From Candidatus Heimdallarchaeota archaeon (lineage in GTDB: Archaea; Asgardarchaeota; Heimdallarchaeia; JABLTI01): DNA of 64,000 bases. Below are positions 37,795 to 47,972 of the stretch, piece after piece. Positions within the stretch are counted from its first letter, which is position 1; each line of letters begins with the position of its first letter. The notes under the pieces were generated by a model. That model was not told the origin of the DNA, did not search any database, and was given only the letters and a program-made list of their open reading frames with translations. Where the stretch lies: contig JABCTZ010000018.1 in NCBI GenBank assembly GCA_018238155.1, forward strand, positions 30,885 through 94,884, read 5' to 3'. The position numbers and the translations under genes were made by a program.

Positions 37795-38289
37795 ATGAAA
37801 AAGTCGATTGTCATTTATAATTCCCGTGGAGGGAATACTAAAAAAGTAGCAACGAGTATAGCAGAAGGACTTGGAGCAGAAATAGTAAACAGTAGAAAAA
37901 TACCTGACCTCCAAGATTATGATCTAATTGTTTTAGGTACATGGATTATTGCCGGGCAACTAAGTCCAAGGGGGAAGAAATTCTTTTCCAGTCTTGATAG
38001 TAAAGTAAAAGGCAAAAAAGCTGTAATGTTCATTTCTTCAGCAGGACCAAATGAGCAACCAAAAGGTGGAAATCCAGATGATCCATTAATTAAAGAAACT
38101 GTTTTTGAACAAATGGGAGAGATACTAACAGAAAAAGGATTAGTGATTGCTAAAGAACGACTAGCAATTAAAGGTGCATTTAGATTTTTCCGTTTTGGTC
38201 CAGGAGCATTTGAAAAAGGACACCCAACTGAAGAAGAATTGAACGAAGCAAAAGATTTCGGTACTTCCTTGAAGAAACTTCTGAAGTGA
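37795..38289 (+). CDS. Flavodoxin-like protein
   Basis: 164-residue flavodoxin/flavodoxin-domain protein. The FMN phosphate loop is SRGGNTKKVA (about 9-18) after SIVIY; the second loop is LGTWIIAGQLSP (near 50). The C-terminal third is longer than in short-chain flavodoxins and contains an 'FRFFRFGPGAFEKGHP' segment. Probably an FMN electron carrier. ATG 37795 preferred to TTG 37780. Isolated gene followed by convergent APH-like gene. Confidence 0.85.
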   Translation: MKKSIVIYNSRGGNTKKVATSIAEGLGAEIVNSRKIPDLQDYDLIVLGTWIIAGQLSPRGKKFFSSLDSKVKGKKAVMFISSAGPNEQPKGGNPDDPLIKETVFEQMGEILTEKGLVIAKERLAIKGAFRFFRFGPGAFEKGHPTEEELNEAKDFGTSLKKLLK

Positions 38290-38322
38290 AATCGTGCATT
38301 GAAGGAAAAAAATCAAATGACT

Positions 38323-39330
38323 TCAAAGATCTTTAGATAATTTTGCAGTCATTTCTTTTACCCCTTGAACAATCATTGATGAGGTAGATTCTGAAAAGAA
38401 TAAATACCAATTTCTGGCAGAACCCATTATATCCTTTAATTTGCGTTCTGGTTCAATTTTATATATCAAATTCTTATGCAATTGATCAATTCCCCAACAA
38501 ATATTGAATATAGGAACTGTTTTCATATAGAATTCACCCATTTTCTTAAGATTCAATTTATTGGATGGTTCGAAGTGCCTTTGATATTCTTGATAAAAGA
38601 AATCTTGAAGATTTTCTTCAATATCGTTATTCATTACAAAAAAACAAACTTCTTCAACTATGTCTCCATATTCTGAATTTTCCCAGTCAATAAGCCATAG
38701 TTTCCCTTCAGTATCAGTTATACAATTGCTACCTACATCTCCATGTAAGATACTTGAAATTCCAAATGGAAACAAGTCAATATTTTTTGTAATCTGTGGT
38801 TTATGTTCATTCAACACATTTGTAAAAGCTTGATTGATAGTTTTATTTAATAAATGAGCATACCTTAACTGAATTGATTTTATGGTTTTTTCTAGAAAGA
38901 AATAGTTATTCCAAATTTGATCAATTCCATTTGGAATGATCTTAAAATCTAATTTATGAATTTCTGCAAGATATCTTGCCAACTGTGACAAGGTATCTTT
39001 TGAGTCAAAAATAGTTGGAGTTCCTTCAATATAATCATAAATAACTGCACCATTTTTGAAAAATTTTTGATCAGTAAATATTGGAGAGGGGACAAAAGTT
39101 AGACCCTTATCGATAAAATCTTGACGTATTTTAGCTTCATTAAGAATTTTTTTAGTGCGCTCTGGAAAAAGAGCTGTTTTCAAACAATATGCTTTTTCAA
39201 GTGTTTCAATCCTATAAACTACAGAACCTTCTCCTTTTCCTATAAATGAAATTTGTTTGATCTGTTTATCTAATATATTAAACAAAGCGGTCGCTGGTTT
39301 GTGAATTATATTAGGATCTGTTATTTTCAA
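38323..39330 (-). CDS. Aminoglycoside-phosphotransferase/choline-kinase-like protein
   Basis: 335-residue small-molecule kinase of the APH/ChoK fold. Catalytic loop LHGDVGSNC (about 197-205; HGD-x3-N) and metal-binding DWENSEYGD (about 216-224) are intact, as is the Lys-bearing strand near 45-60. In archaea such enzymes usually phosphorylate sugars, choline/ethanolamine or homoserine-like substrates, not antibiotics. Starts at TTG 39330 with GAGG upstream. Confidence 0.85.
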   Translation of the reverse strand: MKITDPNIIHKPATALFNILDKQIKQISFIGKGEGSVVYRIETLEKAYCLKTALFPERTKKILNEAKIRQDFIDKGLTFVPSPIFTDQKFFKNGAVIYDYIEGTPTIFDSKDTLSQLARYLAEIHKLDFKIIPNGIDQIWNNYFFLEKTIKSIQLRYAHLLNKTINQAFTNVLNEHKPQITKNIDLFPFGISSILHGDVGSNCITDTEGKLWLIDWENSEYGDIVEEVCFFVMNNDIEENLQDFFYQEYQRHFEPSNKLNLKKMGEFYMKTVPIFNICWGIDQLHKNLIYKIEPERKLKDIMGSARNWYLFFSESTSSMIVQGVKEMTAKLSKDL

Positions 39331-39397
39331 TTTCCATTCGCCTCTTGTGTTAGCAAAATCAGATTATGTCTTATATCTTTTTTTTAATAGTCTACTT

Positions 39398-40018
39398 TTA
39401 ATTAGTGTACCAGCTATCATCTCCCCAACCATATTGATCCCATAGTGGATCGAAAATAGATTTTGCTGTTTCAGTGAAATAATGATATGCACAAACATCT
39501 TCATTTTGATCGTACATTCCAAAATGAATGTGTGTTCCTGACCCCTGATAGAGAAGCTCACCTAATATTTCTCCTCTTAAAATTATTTGACCAACTTCAA
39601 CACTTATTGCATCTCTTTGAATATTAGCATATGTTTCATTAAGAGCCCAAGGTTCAAATGCACAAACAAAAGTAAATCGTTTATTGAATTCAAGATTAAT
39701 ATTCGTTTGCCAATGACCACCAGCCTCATTGTAGAAAGTGGTTATTTCTTCTACAACCATATCACACCAAGCAACAATATTTACTGAAGTGTTACAGCCG
39801 AAGTCAATACCATTGTGAAAATCTCCTCCTTGATCTCCATACCCCCAAATAATATGAATGAAATCAGTGTTCTCTACGGGAAAATCAATTAGAGGAGCAT
39901 CCAAATTGGCTACCATTTTCTCTTGAATAAATATGGCGAGCTGTATTCCACCGATTCCTGCACCAATAAGAATGACCGGAATAAAGATTCCGAGAAAAAT
40001 TTTTGTTTTCTTTTTCAT
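39398..40018 (-). CDS. Membrane-anchored M23 (LytM-type) metallopeptidase
   Basis: 206 residues: an N-terminal signal anchor (IFLGIFIPVILIGAGIGGIQ) and an extracellular M23 domain. Zinc ligands are visible as HNGIDFG (His and Asp, about 69-75) and HIHFG (about 166-170). M23 enzymes cut glycine-containing peptides, classically in peptidoglycan. An archaeon has none, so the target may be its own surface proteins or bacterial neighbours (inference). Isolated gene. Confidence 0.87.
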   Translation of the reverse strand: MKKKTKIFLGIFIPVILIGAGIGGIQLAIFIQEKMVANLDAPLIDFPVENTDFIHIIWGYGDQGGDFHNGIDFGCNTSVNIVAWCDMVVEEITTFYNEAGGHWQTNINLEFNKRFTFVCAFEPWALNETYANIQRDAISVEVGQIILRGEILGELLYQGSGTHIHFGMYDQNEDVCAYHYFTETAKSIFDPLWDQYGWGDDSWYTN

Positions 40019-40178
40019 ATTATTAAATGAGTTACTAAATTATAATAATTTTATTGATTTTTGATTCCCCATGTACTGGAAAAGGTGCTATTGTATTCAT
40101 TAATTCAACATTTATTTTCTATTCAAATAGAAGAACGTTTATTAAAAAGAGAATCATATTTCAGATTAGTGATTTAAT

Positions 40179-40577
40179 ATGTCAGACAATGATAAGAAAG
40201 AAACTCAACTTACGGATCTCGGAAAAACTCTGTACGATGAAGTTATGGAAGAGATAGATGAAGAAATTAACGACGGATTAGCTAAACATATTACAAAAGA
40301 AAAAATCAAAGCAATAAGTGGGACACTAAAGAAATCCGTGGAAGAGAAAATTGTAAAACTAATTACTGAACATGTTAAAGATGAGATGACAGAAGTAGAA
40401 AAAATGATTCTTGGAGAGAAATTATCTCGAGTTGTTACTAAGAGTGCTAAGAAGGAATTAGGAAGACTACTCTCTGAAATAATCGAGAAAACCTATGAAA
40501 TTTTGTACGAGTTACGAAATGAAATAATTGAAGAAGTATTCGAAGAAACAGATGAAAAGGAAGAAAAAGATGATTAG
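40179..40577 (+). CDS. Small acidic helical protein of unknown function
   Basis: 132 residues, strongly charged, predicted all-helical with heptad-like spacing (IVKLITEHVKDEMTEVEKMI) and an acidic tail. No family recognised. ATG 40179 has GTGATTT about 6 nt upstream, and T-rich tracts (40605-40655) follow the stop. Low-complexity composition, but start signals suggest it is real. Confidence 0.6.
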   Translation: MSDNDKKETQLTDLGKTLYDEVMEEIDEEINDGLAKHITKEKIKAISGTLKKSVEEKIVKLITEHVKDEMTEVEKMILGEKLSRVVTKSAKKELGRLLSEIIEKTYEILYELRNEIIEEVFEETDEKEEKDD

Positions 40578-40732
40578 AAAAAACCAACAAATACAGTCAA
40601 GGCTATTTTTTTTTCTCGAATAGTTCTTTATTTTTTATTTTCTCTTTTTTTACTGGAATAGTTTATTACTTTCCATAACATTCGCATAAGTTTTAAGAAG
40701 AGAACCAGTTTAAAACAGTAGAATAAGTTGTT

Positions 40733-42172
40733 GTGCGGTTTAGCCTTTTGAAATTGCGAAATAAATTTGGTTACGGATTTGGTGATATGGGTGTATCCAT
40801 ATCCTATTTTGCTGTTGGTTTCTATTTCATGTATTTTTTAACTGACATTGTTATGATGGATCCATTTCTTGCAGGATTGGCTATTTTCATAGGAAAACTC
40901 TGGGACGGGATGAATGACCCAATAATGGGTATTATCAGTGATCGAACACGATCTCGTTTTGGCAAGAAAAGAGTGTACATTCTATTTGGAGCAATTCCCT
41001 TTGGCATCAGTTTTATTTTGTTATGGTTAATCCCACAATCAGCCGGTCAATGGCTTCAATTTGCATTAGCTATTCTTGCTTTATTGGTATATGCAACTAC
41101 GTACTCGATTTGTGTCGTTCCATATATGTCACTTGTTCCAATAATGTCTGAAGATTATGACGAAAGAACTCAAATAACAGGTATTAGGGCTATTCTTTCT
41201 ACTATTGGAACCATTATTGGTGGAACTGTAGCATTAATCCTTTCCAGTTTTCAGAATGAGTTACTGGGACTTCGCTTAATGGCAATAGGCTTTGGCACTT
41301 TTACAGCTATTTCACTTATTGTAGCTGCATTAAGTACCAGAGGAGTCGAAAGTTTATTTGAAAGTAAATCACTCGGTATTTTTTCTGAAATTACTGATGA
41401 ATACTTAGAGGATGGGAAAGAAAAAACTGATAATGAAGAAAAACAACAGAATCATAGAATAGCTGATTATTCATTAAAACAGTATCTTGTCATTTTGAAA
41501 GAGAAAAACGTGCTCATCCTTTTGGGGATGAAATTCTTTGGTGCTATCGGTACTGGTTGTTTAATAGCTGCTTTGCCTTATTTTGCTGAACATGTTCTTG
41601 GTGATGCAAGTGTAAGCACCATTGGTTTGGCTATCTATATTGCAGTTTCAGCTTTGATGATACCTTTATGGAATTTGTTTTCCAAGAAATTTGATAAAAG
41701 ACGCTTATTGCTTATTGGAATTGTACTAATGGCTGTTGTACTCATTCCTACTGGATTTGCTATTGCTGAAGGTTCAATAATACCATTCTATATTTGCTGT
41801 GGTTTGTTAGGTATCTTCATGTCTTCTTATCTATTAATTCCATATTCGCTCGTACCTGATCTGGTAAACTACTACGAACATAAAACGGGTGAGCGACATG
41901 AATCCATCTTCTTTGGATTTTGGATGACTTTCCATCAACTAGGTTTAGCTGTTTCAGGGCTAATTTTAGGCGGTATTTTAAAGGTATTCAACTATGATGC
42001 AGAACTTACAACACAACCAGAGACAGCAATACTTGGTATTAGACTTTCATTTGGTCTTCTACCCAGCATTTTTCTTATCGTTGCAATTGTAATACTACAA
42101 TTTTATGGCATTTCAAAGTCAGTGTTTCAACAACTAAATTCAAATGAAGAATTTGAAAAAGTAGACTATTAA
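40733..42172 (+). CDS. GPH-family cation symporter (MelB/MFS_2)
   Basis: 479-residue, 12-helix transporter of the glycoside-pentoside-hexuronide:cation symporter family. Family marks: YGFGDMG (about 14-20), DGMNDPIMGIISDRTRSRFGKKR (about 58-80, including the conserved Asp pair and the loop 2-3 motif) and VPYMSL (about 126-131). Moves sugars or other small solutes with Na+ or H+. GTG 40733 is used; TTG 40748 is possible. First of a three-gene unit: the next gene starts 10 nt downstream. Confidence 0.88.
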   Translation: MRFSLLKLRNKFGYGFGDMGVSISYFAVGFYFMYFLTDIVMMDPFLAGLAIFIGKLWDGMNDPIMGIISDRTRSRFGKKRVYILFGAIPFGISFILLWLIPQSAGQWLQFALAILALLVYATTYSICVVPYMSLVPIMSEDYDERTQITGIRAILSTIGTIIGGTVALILSSFQNELLGLRLMAIGFGTFTAISLIVAALSTRGVESLFESKSLGIFSEITDEYLEDGKEKTDNEEKQQNHRIADYSLKQYLVILKEKNVLILLGMKFFGAIGTGCLIAALPYFAEHVLGDASVSTIGLAIYIAVSALMIPLWNLFSKKFDKRRLLLIGIVLMAVVLIPTGFAIAEGSIIPFYICCGLLGIFMSSYLLIPYSLVPDLVNYYEHKTGERHESIFFGFWMTFHQLGLAVSGLILGGILKVFNYDAELTTQPETAILGIRLSFGLLPSIFLIVAIVILQFYGISKSVFQQLNSNEEFEKVDY

Positions 42173-42185
42173 TAGAAAATGTGTG

Positions 42186-43505
42186 ATGCCTAAAATGAAT
42201 ATCATTCAAAAATTGTTCAACATAAGAAAATTACAACAACAATTCTACAAATGGAATCGAGAGAAACTTGAATTACATCAAAAAAAGCAATTAAAGAAGA
42301 TAATTAATTTTTGCAGAAAAAACTCTGAATATTATGCTAATCTTTTTTCCGGTTCAGATGAAATCACACTTGAACAGATACCAATAATGACTAAAAGTGA
42401 AATGATGGATAATTTCGATCTAATCAATACTAGAAATTTGCAGAAAGAAGAATTGGTTGCATACACAGTTGCTCAAGAAAAGAAAGGTATCTATTCAAGA
42501 TTCCAAGGAGAATATTCCATAGGACTTTCATCAGGCACTTCAGGGAATAAAGCTCTCACAGTTCTTTCTCAAAATGAGAGTGAATTGTATAATTGTTTAT
42601 TATTCTCTAGAAATGGTATTCCAAAATCTGTTAAGAAAAGACGAATTCTGTTTGCTCTTCGGAGAAACAATCCTACTTTTAAGGAAATAAGCAATTTTGG
42701 CATTCATTTGATTTATATTGATTATACATTATCAGTTGAAGAAATAATTAGACTCATCAACACCAAAAAATTGAACATCCTTTCAGGTCCTCCATCTTTA
42801 CTGGAAATTATTAGCAGTAAAAAAGATCAAATCGATCATCCCATTGAAGCAGTCATTTCTTACGCAGAGGTTCTATCAAAATCTACTCGAGAAAAATTGG
42901 AAGAGATTTTTGAAGTATCCATCATAGAAATTTATCAAGGAGCAGAGGGGTTCATTGCTTCAACATGTAGATGTGGTAGTTTACACCTAAATGAAGATGT
43001 TTTACTCATAGAAACTTTAGCTGTAGATGACAAAATAGGAAAAGCAAAAAATTTACTTATTACAGATCTTTACAGAACAACTCAACCAATTATTCGTTAT
43101 GAAATGAATGATATCATTGAATTACAAGAAACAAATTGCAAATGTGGTTCTTGTTTTAGAGTTATTGAAAAAATTCATGGACGCTCAGATGACATCTTCC
43201 ATCTAAAGAACAGGAAAGGGGAAATAAGCTATCTCTTTCCAGATTATGTGAGAAGGTCAATAAATCAAGCATCTCAAGAAATAGAAGAATATCAAGCAAT
43301 TCAGAAAGCAATAGATAGAATTGAAATTAGACTCGTTTTAAGAAATGAAGAGAATAGAGAAGATATAGAGAAGAATATCATTGAGAATCTTAATTTTTGG
43401 GCTAATAAATTAAACGCTGAACTGGGAGAAGTCGAATTCTCAAATGATAAACCTGAGAGAAATCCTAGGTCCAAGAAATTAATACGAGTTATTAGAAGGT
43501 TCTAA
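42186..43505 (+). CDS. PaaK/CapK-like adenylate-forming enzyme
   Basis: 439 residues, ANL superfamily, PaaK/CapK branch. The ATP loop is IGLSSGTSGNK (about 114-124), the middle motif is IYQGAEGF (about 252-259), then LYRTTQPIIRYEMNDI (about 296-311) and GRSDDIFHLKN (near 335). A zinc-like set CRC...CKCGSC is inserted, as in many PaaK relatives. It should activate a carboxylic acid as acyl-AMP; without neighbours naming the acid, the substrate is unknown. Its stop is 1 nt from the next start. Confidence 0.82.
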   Translation: MPKMNIIQKLFNIRKLQQQFYKWNREKLELHQKKQLKKIINFCRKNSEYYANLFSGSDEITLEQIPIMTKSEMMDNFDLINTRNLQKEELVAYTVAQEKKGIYSRFQGEYSIGLSSGTSGNKALTVLSQNESELYNCLLFSRNGIPKSVKKRRILFALRRNNPTFKEISNFGIHLIYIDYTLSVEEIIRLINTKKLNILSGPPSLLEIISSKKDQIDHPIEAVISYAEVLSKSTREKLEEIFEVSIIEIYQGAEGFIASTCRCGSLHLNEDVLLIETLAVDDKIGKAKNLLITDLYRTTQPIIRYEMNDIIELQETNCKCGSCFRVIEKIHGRSDDIFHLKNRKGEISYLFPDYVRRSINQASQEIEEYQAIQKAIDRIEIRLVLRNEENREDIEKNIIENLNFWANKLNAELGEVEFSNDKPERNPRSKKLIRVIRRF

Positions 43506-43506
43506 T

Positions 43507-44544
43507 ATGAAATTAATTGAAATAAATAATCTAGAAGATAATAATCTAAACCACTTTTTCAATCTACCACAAGAAATCTACAAAAATGATCCAATATGGT
43601 TTCCGGAGAATCCAGAAGAAATTAAGAAACAATTTACTTTTTCAACAGATAAAAATGAGATAAGAACTTGGCCATTAATCGTAATAAATGAAAACAATGA
43701 ACCTTTAGCTCGAGCAGTGGTAATTCTTCATCCGAAAGCAAAGGACAAGAATGGTAAAAAGATTGGTTGGATAAGCAATATTGAAGTTAAAGAAGGTGAA
43801 TATGATTCTCTAAAAATAATTCTAGATCATTGTGAGAATGTTTTTCGAAACGAAAACGTAAAAGAAATCCTTTTACCAAAACTAGACAATCAATATTTTG
43901 GATTATTGATTAAAGGGTTTGATAAACCACAGACTCTCTTAACAGCACATAACCCAGATTATTATTTCAATTATCTTAAGAAATATGGGTTTAAAGTTCA
44001 TCTAAATATCACTTCTGTAATTTACACTCGAGAGACTTATATTGAGAGGAGATTTGAAGTAGAAGGAGTGAAAATACGTACTTTTGATAGAGCAAATCTT
44101 AAGAAAGAAATTGCCATTTATCATTACATAACAAACGAGGTTTTTGGTAATAGATACAACTACATTCCGAGAACACTGGAAGAAAACACCGCTTATGTAA
44201 AGTCATTCTTACCTTTAATTGATGATGAATTGGTAATTATTGCAGAAACGGATAGTGGTGAACCAATTGGATTTTTGATTTGTGCACCAGATTATTATCA
44301 AAAAATAAGTGAAGGTAAAATAGACAGAGCAAGAATAATATCCATTGGGATACTGCAAAAAAACCATAAAAGGAACATTGCTTCTGCAATGATTAGTTTA
44401 TTGATGAGAAATCTGCTAAAAAAGAATTATCAATATGTAGAAGGTTCCATTATTATGAAGACAAACCTTCCACCGCAATTATTAGCAAAACGATTTGGTG
44501 GTAAACCAGGTAGGGAATTTGTTTTAATGAAGAAGAAACTTTGA
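43507..44544 (+). CDS. GNAT-type acyltransferase
   Basis: 345-residue two-domain protein of the GNAT fold ('LPQEIYKNDPIWFPE' at the N-terminus is typical of a widespread N-acyltransferase group; the C-terminal half has the acetyl-CoA loop region near IGILQKNHKRNIASAM). Coupled to the adenylate-forming enzyme (1 nt spacing, AAGGT ribosome site inside the upstream gene). The pair could activate an acid and transfer it to an amine, and the symporter upstream could move the substrate or product (inference). Confidence 0.75.
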   Translation: MKLIEINNLEDNNLNHFFNLPQEIYKNDPIWFPENPEEIKKQFTFSTDKNEIRTWPLIVINENNEPLARAVVILHPKAKDKNGKKIGWISNIEVKEGEYDSLKIILDHCENVFRNENVKEILLPKLDNQYFGLLIKGFDKPQTLLTAHNPDYYFNYLKKYGFKVHLNITSVIYTRETYIERRFEVEGVKIRTFDRANLKKEIAIYHYITNEVFGNRYNYIPRTLEENTAYVKSFLPLIDDELVIIAETDSGEPIGFLICAPDYYQKISEGKIDRARIISIGILQKNHKRNIASAMISLLMRNLLKKNYQYVEGSIIMKTNLPPQLLAKRFGGKPGREFVLMKKKL

Positions 44545-44664
44545 CTTTTGAAGCAACAAAAAAAAGCAATATTAGTTATTTGATCTTCTGGATTGAACAT
44601 ATCATTTCGTTGCTAGGTTCAGCAATCGTGGCATTTCCCATTAATTGATGGATAACAAATATTG

Positions 44665-44739
44665 AACAATACTGCCAAATGGTTGGGAGCATAAATACAT
44701 AGAAAATAAAAAAATAAAAAGAAGAAGAGAAAGGAGATT
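44665..44739. repeat. 3'-flank repeat, copy A
   Basis: About 75 nt nearly identical to 47377-47447: both contain AACAATACT-CCAAATG-TTG-GAGCAT-AATACA-AGAAAATA and end in GAGAAAGGAGAT. Both lie just downstream (minus strand) of an ORF. Copy A merges into a GGAG-ATTGAA-CTCC mini-hairpin (44733-44746) and a T-rich minus-strand tail that could end transcription of the LVIVD gene. Confidence 0.7.
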
Positions 44740-44750
44740 GAACTCCAATT

Positions 44751-47054
44751 CTATTTCAAATACTTTTGACGTTTTTCAACAGTTACTACAATGAAGAATA
44801 CAGTTGAAAAAACAACAAATAAGCTAACAAAACCGCCAATTAATGCACCAGATTTTGTTGGAGAGGTAGGAGAAGTTGTAGTAGGGGTTGGAGTGGGAGT
44901 AGGAGTGGGGATAGGAGGATGGTCATCAGGATCTGTTGGATCGGTATTTTGAGCTATTTCTTCACCATCGTTAAATCCATCTCCATCAGTATCTGCGTCA
45001 TTTGGATTAGTGATAAAACCATCAGCTCCAGCAACAACTTCTTCACCATCTAAGATTGTATCGTCATCGGAATCATCATCATTTGGATCAGTAGAATAGG
45101 TATTGATCTCTTCAAAATCTGTCAAGCCATCGCCATCTGCATCATAACCTGCTTTAAAAATCTCAAGACCATCTTGAGTATCAGCAACAAAGGCATGATC
45201 ACCTACAACAAATACGCCACGAGCATAACCACTGTTATCATAAATCTTTGCCGCTTCAACGGGATTACTAGAGTTACTAATATCTATGATCTCAAAATCT
45301 GCACTGCCAGTATAGGCAAAGTTCCCTAAAACAAAAACGCTCTGAACATTGCCACCAACAGTGTATTGACTAGCTTTTGTGATTAGCAAAGGATTACTGA
45401 TATCTAAAATCTCCAGACCACCAGCATCATCCGCAATGTAAGCAAAGTTACCTGAAACAACAACACCAAAACTCCGCCCCCCATCATCGAATTGACCTAT
45501 TTCTGTTGGGGTCGTAAGGTTACTTATATCTATTATTTCTAGACCATCTGAGCCATCTGCAACAAAAGCATTATTGCCCGAAAGAAATACATCATTAGCA
45601 CTACCTCCGTCAAAAACTTGACCCACTTCTGTGGGTGCCGCAGGATTACTGATATCTATAATCTCAAGACCATTACTACCGTCTGCAACAAAGGCATAAT
45701 TTCCTGAAACAAGCACGCTATATGCATATCCTCCATCAGCGTGTTGACCCACCTCAACAGGATTACTAGGGATGCTAATATCTATTATCTCTAGACCATC
45801 AAAACCGTCTGCAACATAAGCATAATTTCCTGAAACAAACACACCACGAGAATAACCACCATCAGCGAACTGACCTACTTCAACTGGATTACTATAGTCA
45901 CTAATGTCTATAATCTCAAGACCTTCAACGCCATCGGCAATAAATGCATAGTCACCAGATACAACAACATCAATTGCATAACCACCATCATTGAATTGCC
46001 CCACCTCAGTAGGAGTGCTAGGGGCGCTGATATCTATAATCTCCAGACCATCGTCAGAATCCGCAACGTAGGCATAGATACCCGAAAGAAAAACACCATA
46101 AGCACTACCACCATCCTCAAATTGGCTAACTTCTGTGGGTAATGCAAAGTTGCTAATATTTAATATTTCTAATCCATCACCTTCATCAGCAACAAAAGCA
46201 AGGTCGTCGAAAACAACAACACTATGAGCAGAACCACCGTCATCGAATTCGCCCACTTCTGTGGGTGTCGTAAGGTTACTGATATTCAATATCTCCAGAC
46301 CATCAGCACCATCTGCAACAAAAGCAAATTCACCGGAAACAACAACATCATAAGCCCACCCTCCATCAACAAACTCGCCCACTTCAATAGGTAGCACAGG
46401 GTTACTAATATTTAATATCTCCAAACCTTCTATACCATCTGCAACAAAAGCAATATCACCTAAAATAAAAACACCATATGCATATCCTCCATCAGCGACC
46501 TCACCCACCTCTACAGGATTACTAGGGTCACTCACATCTATGATTTCCAAACCATCATCACAATCTGCAACATAAGCATAATTTCCTGAAACAAAAACAT
46601 CAAAAGCATTACCACCATCAGAAACTTGTCCCAATTCAACAGGACTATTAAGGTCACTGACATTTATGATTTCCAATCCATCTGTATCATCTGCAATATA
46701 TACCAGATCACCTGAAACGAATACTGCATTTGCATAACCACCATCAGCTACCCGTCCAACCTCAACAGGATTGGAAGGAGCACTAATATTAATTATCCTT
46801 AATCCTTGATCTCCAGCAGCTACAAAAGCATAGTTACCTGAGATAATTACATCTTGTATATTTCCAGAATCATCAAATTCTCCCAATTCTTCAAGAATAA
46901 ATTGTGGGGTAGCAGTAGGTTCGAGTATAGTAATAATAGCTTCTTCTCCACTTACCTGAGAATTACTAACAGGTAAAAGTAAAGAAAAAAACACCAACAA
47001 AATTAAACTTGATATTGTTATAAAATAGTTCTTTTTAGTTACTTTTGATATCAT
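44751..47054 (-). CDS. 14-blade LVIVD-repeat surface protein with calcium stalk
   Basis: 767 residues: signal peptide (1-33), then fourteen 42-residue LVIVD repeats (about 50-640) of the form '[36 protein letters not shown]', a calcium-binding thrombospondin-3/dockerin-like stretch ([41 protein letters not shown]), a Pro-Thr stalk, a membrane helix and an EKRQK tail. LVIVD units form beta-propeller blades; fourteen would make two seven-blade propellers. Probably an adhesin or surface scaffold. GAAGGTTT lies upstream of the ATG. A 75-nt repeat follows its 3' end. Confidence 0.9.
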   Translation of the reverse strand: MISKVTKKNYFITISSLILLVFFSLLLPVSNSQVSGEEAIITILEPTATPQFILEELGEFDDSGNIQDVIISGNYAFVAAGDQGLRIINISAPSNPVEVGRVADGGYANAVFVSGDLVYIADDTDGLEIINVSDLNSPVELGQVSDGGNAFDVFVSGNYAYVADCDDGLEIIDVSDPSNPVEVGEVADGGYAYGVFILGDIAFVADGIEGLEILNISNPVLPIEVGEFVDGGWAYDVVVSGEFAFVADGADGLEILNISNLTTPTEVGEFDDGGSAHSVVVFDDLAFVADEGDGLEILNISNFALPTEVSQFEDGGSAYGVFLSGIYAYVADSDDGLEIIDISAPSTPTEVGQFNDGGYAIDVVVSGDYAFIADGVEGLEIIDISDYSNPVEVGQFADGGYSRGVFVSGNYAYVADGFDGLEIIDISIPSNPVEVGQHADGGYAYSVLVSGNYAFVADGSNGLEIIDISNPAAPTEVGQVFDGGSANDVFLSGNNAFVADGSDGLEIIDISNLTTPTEIGQFDDGGRSFGVVVSGNFAYIADDAGGLEILDISNPLLITKASQYTVGGNVQSVFVLGNFAYTGSADFEIIDISNSSNPVEAAKIYDNSGYARGVFVVGDHAFVADTQDGLEIFKAGYDADGDGLTDFEEINTYSTDPNDDDSDDDTILDGEEVVAGADGFITNPNDADTDGDGFNDGEEIAQNTDPTDPDDHPPIPTPTPTPTPTTTSPTSPTKSGALIGGFVSLFVVFSTVFFIVVTVEKRQKYLK

Positions 47055-47241
47055 TTACATAAACCTTCTTTTTGTCTTTTCGATTGACTAAATCTTCCCA
47101 AGATATTAGTACGGTTATATTTTAGAGTATAGTTTTTGTTATTCGAATAGCAAATCAATTTGCATTTAATTTAATTGCTTGCTACTAATCAAACAAATAA
47201 TACTCAAATATTAAGTATAGTCTTTTAGTATAAGCATCTTT

Positions 47242-47300
47242 CTCTCTGTGTTTTTCTATCCCATTCAAAAGGGAGTGATTATTTTTCAAAACAAAGTATA
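47242..47300. repeat. 5'-flank element, copy A, with conserved hairpin
   Basis: CTCTCTGTGTTTTTCT followed by TCCC-x-TTC-x-AAAGGGA, then ATTATTTTTCAAAA; matches 57104-57165 and the similarity weakens over the next 50 nt. The TCCC/GGGA stem is kept in both copies. Both copies lie upstream of minus-strand surface-protein genes. The 402-nt gap 47055-47456 otherwise holds only the LVIVD promoter and the 3'-flank repeat. Confidence 0.6.
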
Positions 47301-47376
47301 GAAAGGTTTTTCTTATTGTCAAAATTATAAAAAAACAAGATATTTTCTAGTATACTTTTTAACAAGTATTAAATAC

Positions 47377-47447
47377 AACAATACTTCCAAATGCTTGAGA
47401 GCATGAATACAGAGAAAATAGAAATTTAAAAAAAGAGAAAGGAGATA
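47377..47447. repeat. 3'-flank repeat, copy B
   Basis: Second copy of the element at 44665-44739, here directly downstream of the 92-residue ORF fragment at 47457. The two copies flank the 14-blade LVIVD gene as direct repeats 2.7 kb apart. Confidence 0.7.
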
Positions 47448-47456
47448 GTAAGAAAA

Positions 47457-47735
47457 TTACTTCTTACCTACTAACTCTATTAATTTTTCAAGAAACTCTA
47501 TTGTTGTAGTGCTAATTGAATTCTTTGGTTGGTCCAAGTCTATTAAAGAAATTATACGACCAACACCTTCCTGAAGTACATCTGGTAATTTAGTTTCACT
47601 GATCTTTATTGGTTTGTCCGTTTGGGAAATAGCAAATGAAATAACACAATCTTGTGATGTTTGTTTAATTATTTTAGATAATTCAATTGTATGTGCATCA
47701 GTGCTTTCTGATGTTGAAAAGTTTCCGAAATGCAA
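47457..47735 (-). pseudogene. Short ORF, possible gene remnant
   Basis: 92 residues, no recognised domain, starting at a TTG without ribosome site. The frame stays open about 16 codons further upstream (SPNLQRYLSKDLAGI) and then meets a stop, so the N-terminus seems lost. Its 3' end carries the same 75-nt flank as the LVIVD gene, which suggests it is the tail of a once-longer gene. It could still be a small expressed protein. Confidence 0.35.
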
Positions 47736-47942
47736 TATGCCAGCTAAATCTTTTGATAGATATCTTTGAAGATTTGGTGAATATTAGGAACATAAAGAAG
47801 AGTTTAGCTTATGATAATAGAAACCTCGAATACTCTTACATCCTCTTTATTTTGAGGAAAAAGAATTAGTCCTTAAAAATAAAAATTAAAAATTATTGAA
47901 TATCCGGAAAAGAGGATCTCGTTATCGCTAAAAAAAAAGGGG

Positions 47943-47962
47943 TTGGTATAAAATTATACCAA
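47943..47962 (-). terminator. Hairpin terminator of the second LVIVD gene
   Basis: Perfect 9-bp inverted repeat TTGGTATAA-AA-TTATACCAA, followed on the minus strand by CCCC and nine T. It starts 10 nt after the LVIVD gene stop. Confidence 0.75.
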
Positions 47963-47972
47963 AAAAAAGTGA

